7,059 nt of DNA, taken from positions 1-7,059 of the forward strand of contig JAISNE010000420.1 of NCBI GenBank assembly GCA_031276375.1, in the 5' to 3' direction. Origin of the DNA: Accumulibacter sp. (GTDB taxonomy: Bacteria > Pseudomonadota > Gammaproteobacteria > Burkholderiales > Rhodocyclaceae). The position numbers and the translations under genes are program-made. Shown one piece after another: positions 1-6,014 of the stretch (the first letter of the stretch is position 1; every line of letters starts with the position of its first letter). The notes under the pieces are model-generated. The model was not told where the DNA came from. It ran no database searches and worked only from the letters and a program-made list of their open reading frames with translations.

Positions 1-2820
1 AATGCGGAAGCTTGGCTGGCGGGGCTGGTCGCGCTGGCTGTTTCGGGGCTGGTGGCGTCCCTGTATCCGCAGGTGGCCGCGACGGGCGTGGTGCGTTTCA
101 CGACGCCCTGGGTGGGCGCGCTCGGGCTGGATTTTCAATTGCGCATGGATGGCTTCGCCTGGCTGTTCGCCATGCTGGTCGCGGGCATGGGCACGCTGGT
201 CGTGCTGTATGCGCGTTATTACATGTCGCCGGCCGATCCGGTGCCGCGCTTCTTTTCGTTCTTCCTCGCTTTCATGGGCGCCATGCTCGGCATCGTGCTG
301 TCGGGCAACCTGATTCAACTGGTGATGTTCTGGGAGCTGACCAGCCTCTCGTCGTTCATGCTGATCGCCTACTGGCACCATCGCGGCGAAGCCCGGCGGG
401 GGGCGCGCATGGCTTTCCTCGTCACCGGCGCGGGCGGGCTGGCGCTGTTCGGCGGCGCGCTGCTGCTCGGCCAGATGGCCGGCGGTTACGACCTGGATAC
501 GGTGCTGGCCGCGGGCGGCTCGATCGCGGATCATCCGGGCTATCCGGCGGCGCTCTCGCTGATCGTTTTCGGCGCCCTGAGCAAGAGCGCGCAGTTTCCG
601 TTCCATTTCTGGCTGCCGCACGCGATGGCGGCGCCGACGCCCGTTTCGGCCTACCTGCATTCGGCGACCATGGTCAAGGCGGGAGTTTTCGTGCTGGCCC
701 GGCTGTGGCCCGTGCTGTCCGGCGGTGACGCCTGGTTCTGGATCGTCGGCGGCGCGGGCTTGTGTTCGCTGCTCCTGGGCGCTTACCTGGCGATCTTCCA
801 GATGGACATGAAAGGCGTGCTGGCTTATTCGACGATCAGCCATCTCGGGCTGATTACCCTGCTGCTCGGCATGAACAGCGCGCTGGCGCTGGTCGCGGCG
901 GTGTTCCACATGGTCAACCACGCGACTTTCAAGGCGACGCTGTTCATGGCCGCCGGCATCGTCGATCACGAAACCGGCACGCGCAACCTGCAACGGCTTT
1001 CCGGGATTGGCCGGGCCATGCCGCTGACCGCCGCGCTGGCGGTGGTGGCCGCCGCCGCCATGGCCGGCGTGCCGCTGCTGAACGGTTTCCTGTCGAAGGA
1101 AATGTTCTTCGCCGAAACCGTTTTCCTGGCCCGTCCGCAATGGCAGCGGATCGTTCTGCCGCTGGCGGCGACGCTCGCCGGCATGTGCAGCGTGGCGTAT
1201 TCGCTGCGTTTCATCCATCAGGTCTTTTTCGGCCCGCCGGCCGGCGATCTGCCGCGCGCGCCGCATGAACCGACGCGCTGGATGCTGTTTCCCGCCGCGC
1301 TGCTGGTGTTGGCCTGCGTGCTGGTCGGCCTTTTCCCGGCGCTCACCGTCGGCCCCTTTCTGCGCCTGGCGACCGACGCGATCCTGGGCGGCGGCGCGCC
1401 GGCCTACGATCTGGCCGTCTGGCACGGTCTCAACCTGCCGCTTTACATGAGTTTGCTCTCTCTTGGCGGCGGCGCCGCGCTGTATGGCGTGTTCCTCTGG
1501 TGCGGCGGTGGCGGCGGCGTGACGCCGCAGCTCGAAAACTTCGACGGCAAGCGCGCTTTCGAGGCCTTGCTGCTGCTGATCCATCGCGCCGCCGGCTGGG
1601 TCTTGCGGCATATTTCCTCGCAGCGTCTACAGATGCAGTTGCTGGTGCTGTTCGGCGTATCCGCGGGGGCGGCGCTGCTTCTCGCGGTGACCGGGACGGT
1701 GGCCTGGGGCGCGCGCCCGCCGCTGCCCGCGCATCCGGCGTTCGTCCTGCTGTGGACGGTGGGCGCCGCGTGCGCGCTGGCCGTCGCCTGGCAGTCCAAG
1801 TTCCACCGCTTCACGGCGCTGGTTTTTTCCGGCGTCGCGGGGCTGGCGACCTGCCTGAGCTTCGTCTGGTTTTCCGCCCCCGATCTTGCCTTGACCCAGT
1901 TGACCGTCGAGGCGGTGACCGTCGTGCTCATCCTGCTCGGCCTGCGCTGGCTGCCGCGCCGCGACCCGCGTCACGGAACGGGCGGCTCGCTGGCCAGGCC
2001 GCGCCTGCGCCGGCTGCGCGACGCCTTGTTGTCCACGGTCTGCGGCGCCGGCCTGGCGGCGCTGGCCTACGCCATCCTGAGCCGTCCCGGCGTGGACGGC
2101 ATTTCGCCTTTCTTCGTCGAGCATGCCCTGCCCGACGGCGGCGGGCGCAACGTGGTCAATGTCATTCTGGTCGATTTCCGGGGCTTCGATACCTTCGGCG
2201 AAATCACCGTGCTGGCCATCGTCGCGCTTTCCGTGTTCGCGCTGCTGCGCCGTTTTCGTCCGGCTCCGGAGAGCGTGCCGCTGCCGCATCAGCAAAGCGC
2301 GCAGAACGCGGCCGACGGCGCGGCGGCCGCGCGCTCGTTCGATCCGGCGGCCAAACTGCCCGGCGGCTACTTGATGCTGCCGGCCGTGCTGGTCCGCCTG
2401 TTGCTGCCGCTGGCCATGCTCGTGTCGCTGTTCTTTTTCCTGCGCGGCCACGACGCGCCCGGCGGCGGCTTCGTCGGCGGGCTGATGCTGGCGACCGCGT
2501 TCATCCTGCAATACCTGGTGGGCGGCATCGCCTGGGTCGAATGGCATCTGCGCATCCATCCCATCGTCTGCATTGCCGCGGGTCTGCTCTGCGCGGCCGC
2601 GGCGGGCCTCTGCGCCTGGGCCGCGGCGGCCCCGTTCCTGGCCAGCCGCTCCTGGCGCGGCACGCTGCCGCTGCTCGGCGAAGTACGCCTGCCGAGCATC
2701 CTGCTGTTCGACTTCGGCGTTTACCTGCTGGTGCTCGGCGCGACGGCGCTCATGCTCGTCGCCATCGCCCACCAATCCCTGCGCGCCGCGGCGCACAAAA
2801 CGGACGGAAGGAGTTCGTGA
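1..2820 (+). CDS. mnhA: Monovalent cation/H+ antiporter subunit A with fused subunit B domain (5' partial)
   Basis: Largest subunit of the Mrp/Mnh/Pha cation-proton antiporter, a multi-spanning cytoplasmic membrane protein. The frame is open from base 1, so the GTG at 52 is almost certainly internal; by family length roughly 25-35 N-terminal residues lie outside the window. The first two thirds is the complex-I-like antiporter fold (NuoL/MnhA family). It shows the TM5 glutamate in MFWELTSLSS (Glu codon 334-336), the TM7 lysine in GALSKSAQFPFH (Lys codon 583-585), TMVKAGVF near 667-690, and a TM12-type lysine in NGFLSKEMFF near 1081-1110. Next come the MbhD/DUF4040-like segment FSAPDLALTQLTVEAVT (about 1870-1920) and the MbhE-like segment NVILVDFRGFDTFGEIT (about 2158-2208). 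After an Ala/Gln-rich linker the last ~150 residues are an MnhB domain with RGHDAPGGGFVGG (about 2443-2481). This A-B fusion is typical of group 2 operons (phaA/phaAB in KEGG-style naming). The stop overlaps the mnhC start by one base. Family assignment is very secure; Na+ versus K+ specificity is not readable. Confidence 0.97.
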   Translation, partial: NAEAWLAGLVALAVSGLVASLYPQVAATGVVRFTTPWVGALGLDFQLRMDGFAWLFAMLVAGMGTLVVLYARYYMSPADPVPRFFSFFLAFMGAMLGIVLSGNLIQLVMFWELTSLSSFMLIAYWHHRGEARRGARMAFLVTGAGGLALFGGALLLGQMAGGYDLDTVLAAGGSIADHPGYPAALSLIVFGALSKSAQFPFHFWLPHAMAAPTPVSAYLHSATMVKAGVFVLARLWPVLSGGDAWFWIVGGAGLCSLLLGAYLAIFQMDMKGVLAYSTISHLGLITLLLGMNSALALVAAVFHMVNHATFKATLFMAAGIVDHETGTRNLQRLSGIGRAMPLTAALAVVAAAAMAGVPLLNGFLSKEMFFAETVFLARPQWQRIVLPLAATLAGMCSVAYSLRFIHQVFFGPPAGDLPRAPHEPTRWMLFPAALLVLACVLVGLFPALTVGPFLRLATDAILGGGAPAYDLAVWHGLNLPLYMSLLSLGGGAALYGVFLWCGGGGGVTPQLENFDGKRAFEALLLLIHRAAGWVLRHISSQRLQMQLLVLFGVSAGAALLLAVTGTVAWGARPPLPAHPAFVLLWTVGAACALAVAWQSKFHRFTALVFSGVAGLATCLSFVWFSAPDLALTQLTVEAVTVVLILLGLRWLPRRDPRHGTGGSLARPRLRRLRDALLSTVCGAGLAALAYAILSRPGVDGISPFFVEHALPDGGGRNVVNVILVDFRGFDTFGEITVLAIVALSVFALLRRFRPAPESVPLPHQQSAQNAADGAAAARSFDPAAKLPGGYLMLPAVLVRLLLPLAMLVSLFFFLRGHDAPGGGFVGGLMLATAFILQYLVGGIAWVEWHLRIHPIVCIAAGLLCAAAAGLCAWAAAAPFLASRSWRGTLPLLGEVRLPSILLFDFGVYLLVLGATALMLVAIAHQSLRAAAHKTDGRSS

Positions 2821-3167
2821 TGGAAACCGTGCTCGCCCTGGCCATCGGCGTTCTCGGCGGATCGGGCATTTACCTCTTGCTGCGCCCGCGCACCTTCCAG
2901 ATCGTCATGGGCTTGTCGCTGCTCTCCTACGCGGTCAACCTGTTCATTTTCTGCATGGGACGGCTGCGCCTCGACGCCTTGCCGCTGATCGATCCGCGAC
3001 AGGGCGGCGAGCCGTCGCTGTATGCCGATCCGGTGCCGCAGGCCCTGGTGTTGACCGCCATCGTCATCGGCTTTGCCACCACCGCCCTGTTTCTCGTCGT
3101 CCTGCTGGCCTCGCGCGGGCTGAACGGCACGGACCACGTGGACGGGCGGGAGCCGGAGAAGGATTGA
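2820..3167 (+). CDS. mnhC: Monovalent cation/H+ antiporter subunit C
   Basis: Small hydrophobic subunit of 115 residues, the usual length for MnhC/MrpC/PhaC, related to NuoK of respiratory complex I. Three membrane segments are visible, at about residues 3-21, 27-46 and 74-97. The family signature DPVPQALVLTAIVI lies at residues 70-83, preceded by the polar loop PLIDPRQGGEPSLYA. The ATG shares its A with the TGA of the upstream gene (TGATG), and AAGGAG at 2808-2813 lies six bases before it, which fixes the start and suggests translational coupling. In the antiporter it is thought to pack between the A and D subunits as NuoK-like subunits do in complex I (family knowledge). The charged tail after residue 99 is probably cytoplasmic. 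The pha-style name phaC also denotes polyhydroxyalkanoate synthase, to which this protein is unrelated. Confidence 0.96.
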   Translation: METVLALAIGVLGGSGIYLLLRPRTFQIVMGLSLLSYAVNLFIFCMGRLRLDALPLIDPRQGGEPSLYADPVPQALVLTAIVIGFATTALFLVVLLASRGLNGTDHVDGREPEKD

Positions 3168-3179
3168 TGCCCTCCCGCC
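3145..3179 (+). repeat. 8-bp inverted repeat around the mnhC stop codon
   Basis: GGCGGGAG at 3145-3152 is perfectly complementary to CTCCCGCC at 3172-3179. The 19-base loop contains the mnhC stop codon and the ATG of the possible mini-ORF. In mRNA this could form a GC-rich hairpin. There is no T-run after it, so it does not look like an intrinsic terminator. Eight-base repeats arise easily in DNA this rich in G and C, so a regulatory role is inference only. Confidence 0.4.
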
Positions 3180-3238
3180 GCGGCATGCCCGCCCGCCCCC
3201 GCCCGCGTCCCGTTCCCGCCCGGAGACGATGCCGATGA
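3167..3238 (+). CDS. Possible 23-residue Arg/Pro-rich mini-ORF bridging mnhC and mnhD
   Basis: A short ORF reads MPSRRGMPARPRPRPVPARRRCR. Its ATG overlaps the mnhC TGA (TGATG) and its TGA overlaps the mnhD ATG at 3235 (ATGA). GGAG at 3155-3158 lies eight bases before the ATG, a sensible Shine-Dalgarno distance. This is exactly the overlap pattern that joins the other genes of this operon, so the ORF could carry ribosomes across the junction and couple mnhC to mnhD translation. The peptide itself resembles no family I know, and its Arg/Pro/Ala composition is what random GC-rich sequence tends to encode. It may well be chance. Confidence 0.2.
   Translation: MPSRRGMPARPRPRPVPARRRCR
3222..3226 (+). 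promoter_or_regulatory. Ribosome binding site of mnhD
   Basis: GGAGA is the only Shine-Dalgarno-like sequence just before mnhD. It lies three bases or fewer from the ATG at 3229, which is too close, but eight to nine bases from the ATG at 3235. It therefore favours 3235 as the true start. Confidence 0.55.
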
Positions 3239-4863
3239 GCATCTGGGCGCACTGGCCGATCCTGCCCATCGTCCTTCCCTTTCTGGCGGGAGCGGCGCTA
3301 TTGCTGTTGCGCGATACCCGGCTGGGCTGCCGCGCGGCGCTCGCCATCGCCGCCACGTGCGCCCAGTTGCTCGCCGGCGGCGTCCTGCTGGCCATGACCG
3401 ACGGCTGGGGGGCGGCGTCCTGGCCGGGCGGCGCCGGCGTCTATGAACTCGGCGGCTGGGCGGCGCCGTTCGGCATCGTGCTGGTGGCCGATCGCCTGGC
3501 GGCGCTCATGCTGACCTTGACCGCCGCGCTGGGACTGGCCGCGCTGATTTACTCCCTGGCCCGCTGGGAGCGCGCGGGAATCCATTACCTGTCGCTGTTC
3601 CAGTTTCTGCTGATGGGGCTCAACGGCGCTTTCCTGACCGGCGACCTGTTCAACCTGTTCGTCTTCTTCGAGGTGCTGCTGGCCGCTTCCTACGGTCTCG
3701 CGCTGCACGGCTCCGGGCCATTGCGGGTCAAGTCCGCCATGCATTACATCGTGGTCAACCTGGCCGCCTCGGCGCTGTTTCTGCTGGCCGCCGCGCTGAT
3801 CTACGGCGTGGCCGGCACGCTGAACATGGCCGAGCTGGCCCGCCGCGTCGCGCGGCTCGACCCGGCCGGGCGCGGCCTGTTCGACATCGGCGCGGCGCTC
3901 CTGGGCATCGTCTTCCTGGTCAAGGCCGGCGCCTGGCCGTTGAATTTCTGGCTGCCGGCCGCCTACGCATCGGCGGCGCCGCCGGTGGCGGGCGTGTTCG
4001 CCATTCTGACCAAGGTCGGGGTTTACGCCCTGCTGCGCTTTTCCGTGCTGTTGCAGGACGTCGGCGCGCCCGCGCCCTTCGAGGGCGCCTGGTTGTTTTA
4101 CTGCGGGCTGGCGACCCTGGCGGCGGGATCGTGCGGCGTGCTGGCCGCGCAGAAGCTCGACCGCCTGGCCGGCTATCTGGTGATCGTCTCCTCGGGCACC
4201 CTGCTGGCCGCCTTCGGCTTCGCCGGCACCACTCTGACCGGGCCGGCGCTCTACTACCTGGTCGCTTCCGTCTGCGGCAGCGGCGCCTTTTTCCTGCTGG
4301 TCGAACTGGCCGAGCGCAACCGTTCCGCCGCGGCGGATTTGCTCGCCATCAGTTTCGAGGCCTTCGGCCTGCAAGACCGCTACGACGCGGAAAATACCTA
4401 CGAAATGGCCGGCGTGGCCATTCCGGCGGCAATGGCCTTTCTCGGCCTGTCCTTCTTCTCCTGCGCGCTGCTGCTGACCGGCCTGCCGCCGCTGTCCGGG
4501 TTCATCGGCAAATTCGCCCTGATTTCCGCGGCCATCGCCGCGCAGCCGCACGCCCCGCTCTCGCACGTCGCGCTGTTCGTGGCGGCGCTCCTGCTCTCCG
4601 GGCTGGCCGGGCTGATCGCCCTGTCGCGCCTCGGCATCCGCCTGTTCTGGGAAAGCGAGCGTCCCGTGCCGCGCCTGCAATGGGTCGAGGCCGCCCCGAT
4701 CGGCGCGCTCATCCTGCTGTGCGTCGCGCTGACCTTCGCCGCGGATCCGGCGATGACCTTTTTCGAAGCCACCGCCCAATCGCTGCACGACGTGCCGGCC
4801 TACGAGCGCGCGGTGCTGCCAACCGTGGAAGACGCGGCCGGCAACGCGGGGAGGTCGCCATGA
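3235..4863 (+). CDS. mnhD: Monovalent cation/H+ antiporter subunit D
   Basis: Second antiporter-fold subunit (NuoL/M/N family) of the Mrp complex, 542 residues, with about 14 predicted membrane helices. Numbering from the ATG at 3235, visible landmarks are the N-terminal helix after HWPILPIVLPFLAG, the TM5 glutamate in FNLFVFFEVLLAASYG (Glu146), the TM7 lysine in LVKAGAWPLNFWLP (Lys230), LTKVGVYALLR (Lys260) and the TM12 lysine in LPPLSGFIGKFALI (Lys426). These glutamate and lysine positions form the proton path in the family. An in-frame ATG at 3229 would add two residues (Met-Pro), but the GGAGA at 3222 is too close to it; 3235 is better spaced. The segment AENTYEMAGVAIPAAMAFLG before TM12 is typical of PhaD/MrpD rather than NuoN. 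It ends in an ATGA overlap with mnhE. Length and motifs are intact, so it should be functional. Confidence 0.96.
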   Translation: MSIWAHWPILPIVLPFLAGAALLLLRDTRLGCRAALAIAATCAQLLAGGVLLAMTDGWGAASWPGGAGVYELGGWAAPFGIVLVADRLAALMLTLTAALGLAALIYSLARWERAGIHYLSLFQFLLMGLNGAFLTGDLFNLFVFFEVLLAASYGLALHGSGPLRVKSAMHYIVVNLAASALFLLAAALIYGVAGTLNMAELARRVARLDPAGRGLFDIGAALLGIVFLVKAGAWPLNFWLPAAYASAAPPVAGVFAILTKVGVYALLRFSVLLQDVGAPAPFEGAWLFYCGLATLAAGSCGVLAAQKLDRLAGYLVIVSSGTLLAAFGFAGTTLTGPALYYLVASVCGSGAFFLLVELAERNRSAAADLLAISFEAFGLQDRYDAENTYEMAGVAIPAAMAFLGLSFFSCALLLTGLPPLSGFIGKFALISAAIAAQPHAPLSHVALFVAALLLSGLAGLIALSRLGIRLFWESERPVPRLQWVEAAPIGALILLCVALTFAADPAMTFFEATAQSLHDVPAYERAVLPTVEDAAGNAGRSP

Positions 4864-5348
4864 AACACCGCGCCGGCGTGCCGCGGCTGCCGTTTTTCCT
4901 GCTCTTGGCGTGGCTGCTGCTCTCCGGGGACGCGTCGCTCGGCAACCTTCTGCTCGGCCTTGCCTTCGCCGTGTTCATCGCCGTCGCCGCGCGCCCGCTG
5001 CGGCCGCTGTCCGCCCGCCCGCGCCGCCTGCGCGCAGCCGTTCTGCTGTGCTGCCGCGTTCTCGTGGATATCGCGCGTTCCAACCTGGCGGTCGCCGGGA
5101 TCATCCTGCGCGCCGCGCGGCGGCCGCCCAATGGCGGTTTCCTGACCATTCCCCTCGAACTGCGCGATCCGCACGGACTGGCCATGCTGGCCGTCATCGT
5201 CACCGGCGCGCCGGGCACCGTGTGGGCGAAACACGACGCGCAAAGCAACGAACTGACCCTGCACGTCCTCGATCTCGACGATCGAACCGACTGGGCGCGC
5301 ATCGTCAAGCAACGCTACGAACGTCCGCTCATGGAGATTTTCGAATGA
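4860..5348 (+). CDS. mnhE: Monovalent cation/H+ antiporter subunit E
   Basis: Accessory membrane subunit of 162 residues, the usual length for MnhE/MrpE/PhaE. The N-terminus has hydrophobic helices (LPFFLLLAWLLLSG, then NLLLGLAFAVFIAVAA), a basic Arg-rich turn, then CCRVLVDIARSNLAVAGIILR. The C-terminal half is more soluble and carries the family pattern IPLELRDPHGLAMLAVIVT, then GAPGTVW and ELTLHVLDLDD. This half is expected on the cytoplasmic side. The ATG lies in an ATGA overlap with the mnhD stop, and GGGGAGG at 4848-4854, five bases upstream, confirms it. In other Mrp systems subunit E is needed for full complex assembly or activity (family knowledge). No frame disruption is seen. Confidence 0.95.
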   Translation: MKHRAGVPRLPFFLLLAWLLLSGDASLGNLLLGLAFAVFIAVAARPLRPLSARPRRLRAAVLLCCRVLVDIARSNLAVAGIILRAARRPPNGGFLTIPLELRDPHGLAMLAVIVTGAPGTVWAKHDAQSNELTLHVLDLDDRTDWARIVKQRYERPLMEIFE

Positions 5349-5626
5349 ACGTCCTTTTGCCGTGGGCCGTGCATTTCGCGCTGGCCTGCTTCGCCCTGGC
5401 CATGTTCCTCGGCCTGCTCCGCCTGCTGCGCGGACCGTCCGCCGAAGACCGCATCCTGGCGCTCGACGCCATGTACATCGATGCCCTGCTGATCATGCTC
5501 ACGCTGGGCATCGGATTTGGCTCCGGCGCGTATTTCGACATCGCCCTGGTCATTGCCCTGTTCGGCTTCGCCGGTTCCTCGGCCATGGCCAAGTTCCTGC
5601 TGCGCGGCGAGGTGATCGAGCCATGA
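5345..5626 (+). CDS. mnhF: Monovalent cation/H+ antiporter subunit F
   Basis: Small subunit of 93 residues with three hydrophobic segments, at about residues 6-26, 44-60 and 62-84. The family signature RGPSAEDRILALD at residues 29-41 joins the first two helices; its acidic residues are conserved in MnhF/MrpF/PhaF. The start is in an ATGA overlap with the mnhE stop, and GGAG at 5333-5336, eight bases upstream, supports it. The stop in turn overlaps the mnhG ATG. Its role is structural within the antiporter complex; a possible contribution to cation movement is suggested for the family but cannot be judged here. Confidence 0.95.
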   Translation: MNVLLPWAVHFALACFALAMFLGLLRLLRGPSAEDRILALDAMYIDALLIMLTLGIGFGSGAYFDIALVIALFGFAGSSAMAKFLLRGEVIEP

Positions 5627-5931
5627 ACGGCGATCTGCCCTTGTGGGCGGCGCTGCCCGCCGCGCTGCTGCTGGTCTGCGGCGGACTCATCACGCTGATC
5701 GGCGCGTTCGGGATGTACCGGCTCGAATCGTTCCACGCGCGCGTCCACGCCCCCACGCTGGGCGCGTCGATGGGGATGGTTTGCGTTCTGCTGGCGTCGA
5801 TGCTGGTCTCCTCGGCGCTGGAAAACCGCCTGGTCATTCACGAACTGCTGATCCTCCTGTTCGTTTTCATGACCTCGCCGGTGACGACCATGCTGCTGAT
5901 GCGCGCGGCCATGTTCCATCGCCGCGGCTAG
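5623..5931 (+). CDS. mnhG: Monovalent cation/H+ antiporter subunit G
   Basis: Last antiporter gene, 102 residues, with three membrane segments at about residues 7-30, 46-64 and 72-92. The MnhG/MrpG/PhaG signature is visible as GMYRLESFHARVHAPTLG at residues 30-47, followed by the C-terminal motif VFMTSPVTTMLLMRAA. The start overlaps the mnhF stop (ATGA), with GAGG at 5609-5612 ten bases upstream as a weak ribosome binding site, so translation is probably coupled. The gene ends in TAG at 5929-5931 and closes the operon: the next gene is 83 bases away and functionally unrelated. All antiporter subunits are therefore accounted for. Confidence 0.95.
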   Translation: MNGDLPLWAALPAALLLVCGGLITLIGAFGMYRLESFHARVHAPTLGASMGMVCVLLASMLVSSALENRLVIHELLILLFVFMTSPVTTMLLMRAAMFHRRG

Positions 5932-5945
5932 AAAGACCGCGCCCG

Positions 5946-5964
5946 CCGCGCTTCGCGGAATTTT
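5946..5964 (+). terminator. Weak candidate intrinsic terminator after mnhG
   Basis: CCGCG at 5946-5950 and CGCGG at 5954-5958 form a 5-bp GC stem with a three-base loop, followed by AATTTT at 5959-5964. Position, 15 bases after the mnhG stop, is right for the end of the operon. The stem is short and the T-run is only four bases, so it may be leaky or not a terminator. Confidence 0.35.
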
Positions 5965-6000
5965 CGGTTAGACTCGGCGGCCTCAGCCGGGTATTTCGAC

Positions 6001-6006
6001 AAGGAG
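6001..6006 (+). promoter_or_regulatory. Ribosome binding site of apbC
   Basis: AAGGAG, a near-perfect Shine-Dalgarno sequence, lies eight bases before the ATG at 6015 and fixes that start. It is stronger than those inside the antiporter operon, as expected for a gene that initiates translation independently. Confidence 0.75.
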
Positions 6007-6014
6007 ACCGATTC

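Noticed and set aside
52..54. GTG at 52 as the start of mnhA
   Set aside because: The frame is open upstream to base 1 with hydrophobic residues typical of the family (WLAGLVALAVSGLVA), so the true start lies before the window.
1627..2796. A 389-codon open frame on the - strand opposite the mnhA 3' part
   Set aside because: Same Gln/Arg/Gly-rich shadow composition with no recognisable domain; the opposite strand encodes clear MbhD, MbhE and MnhB segments.
1500..2819. A long + strand frame that runs into mnhC, suggesting a much longer C subunit
   Set aside because: The upstream part is an Arg/Ala-rich shadow of mnhA. The real mnhC starts at the ATG at 2820 with AAGGAG six bases before it and gives the normal family length.
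3298..4788. A 496-codon open frame on the - strand opposite mnhD
   Set aside because: It is rich in Gln, Arg, Gly and Ala, resembles no family, and lies fully antisense to a gene with unmistakable MnhD motifs. Long antisense frames are expected in GC-rich coding DNA.
4131..4859. An in-frame extension of mnhE upstream into mnhD
   Set aside because: The extension is Arg-rich shadow sequence; the ATG at 4860 has a strong ribosome binding site and gives the usual MnhE length.
5969..5974. TAGACT as a sigma-70 -10 box for apbC
   Set aside because: It matches the consensus in only four of six positions and no -35-like hexamer lies 16-18 bases upstream, so it is not strong enough to list as a promoter.
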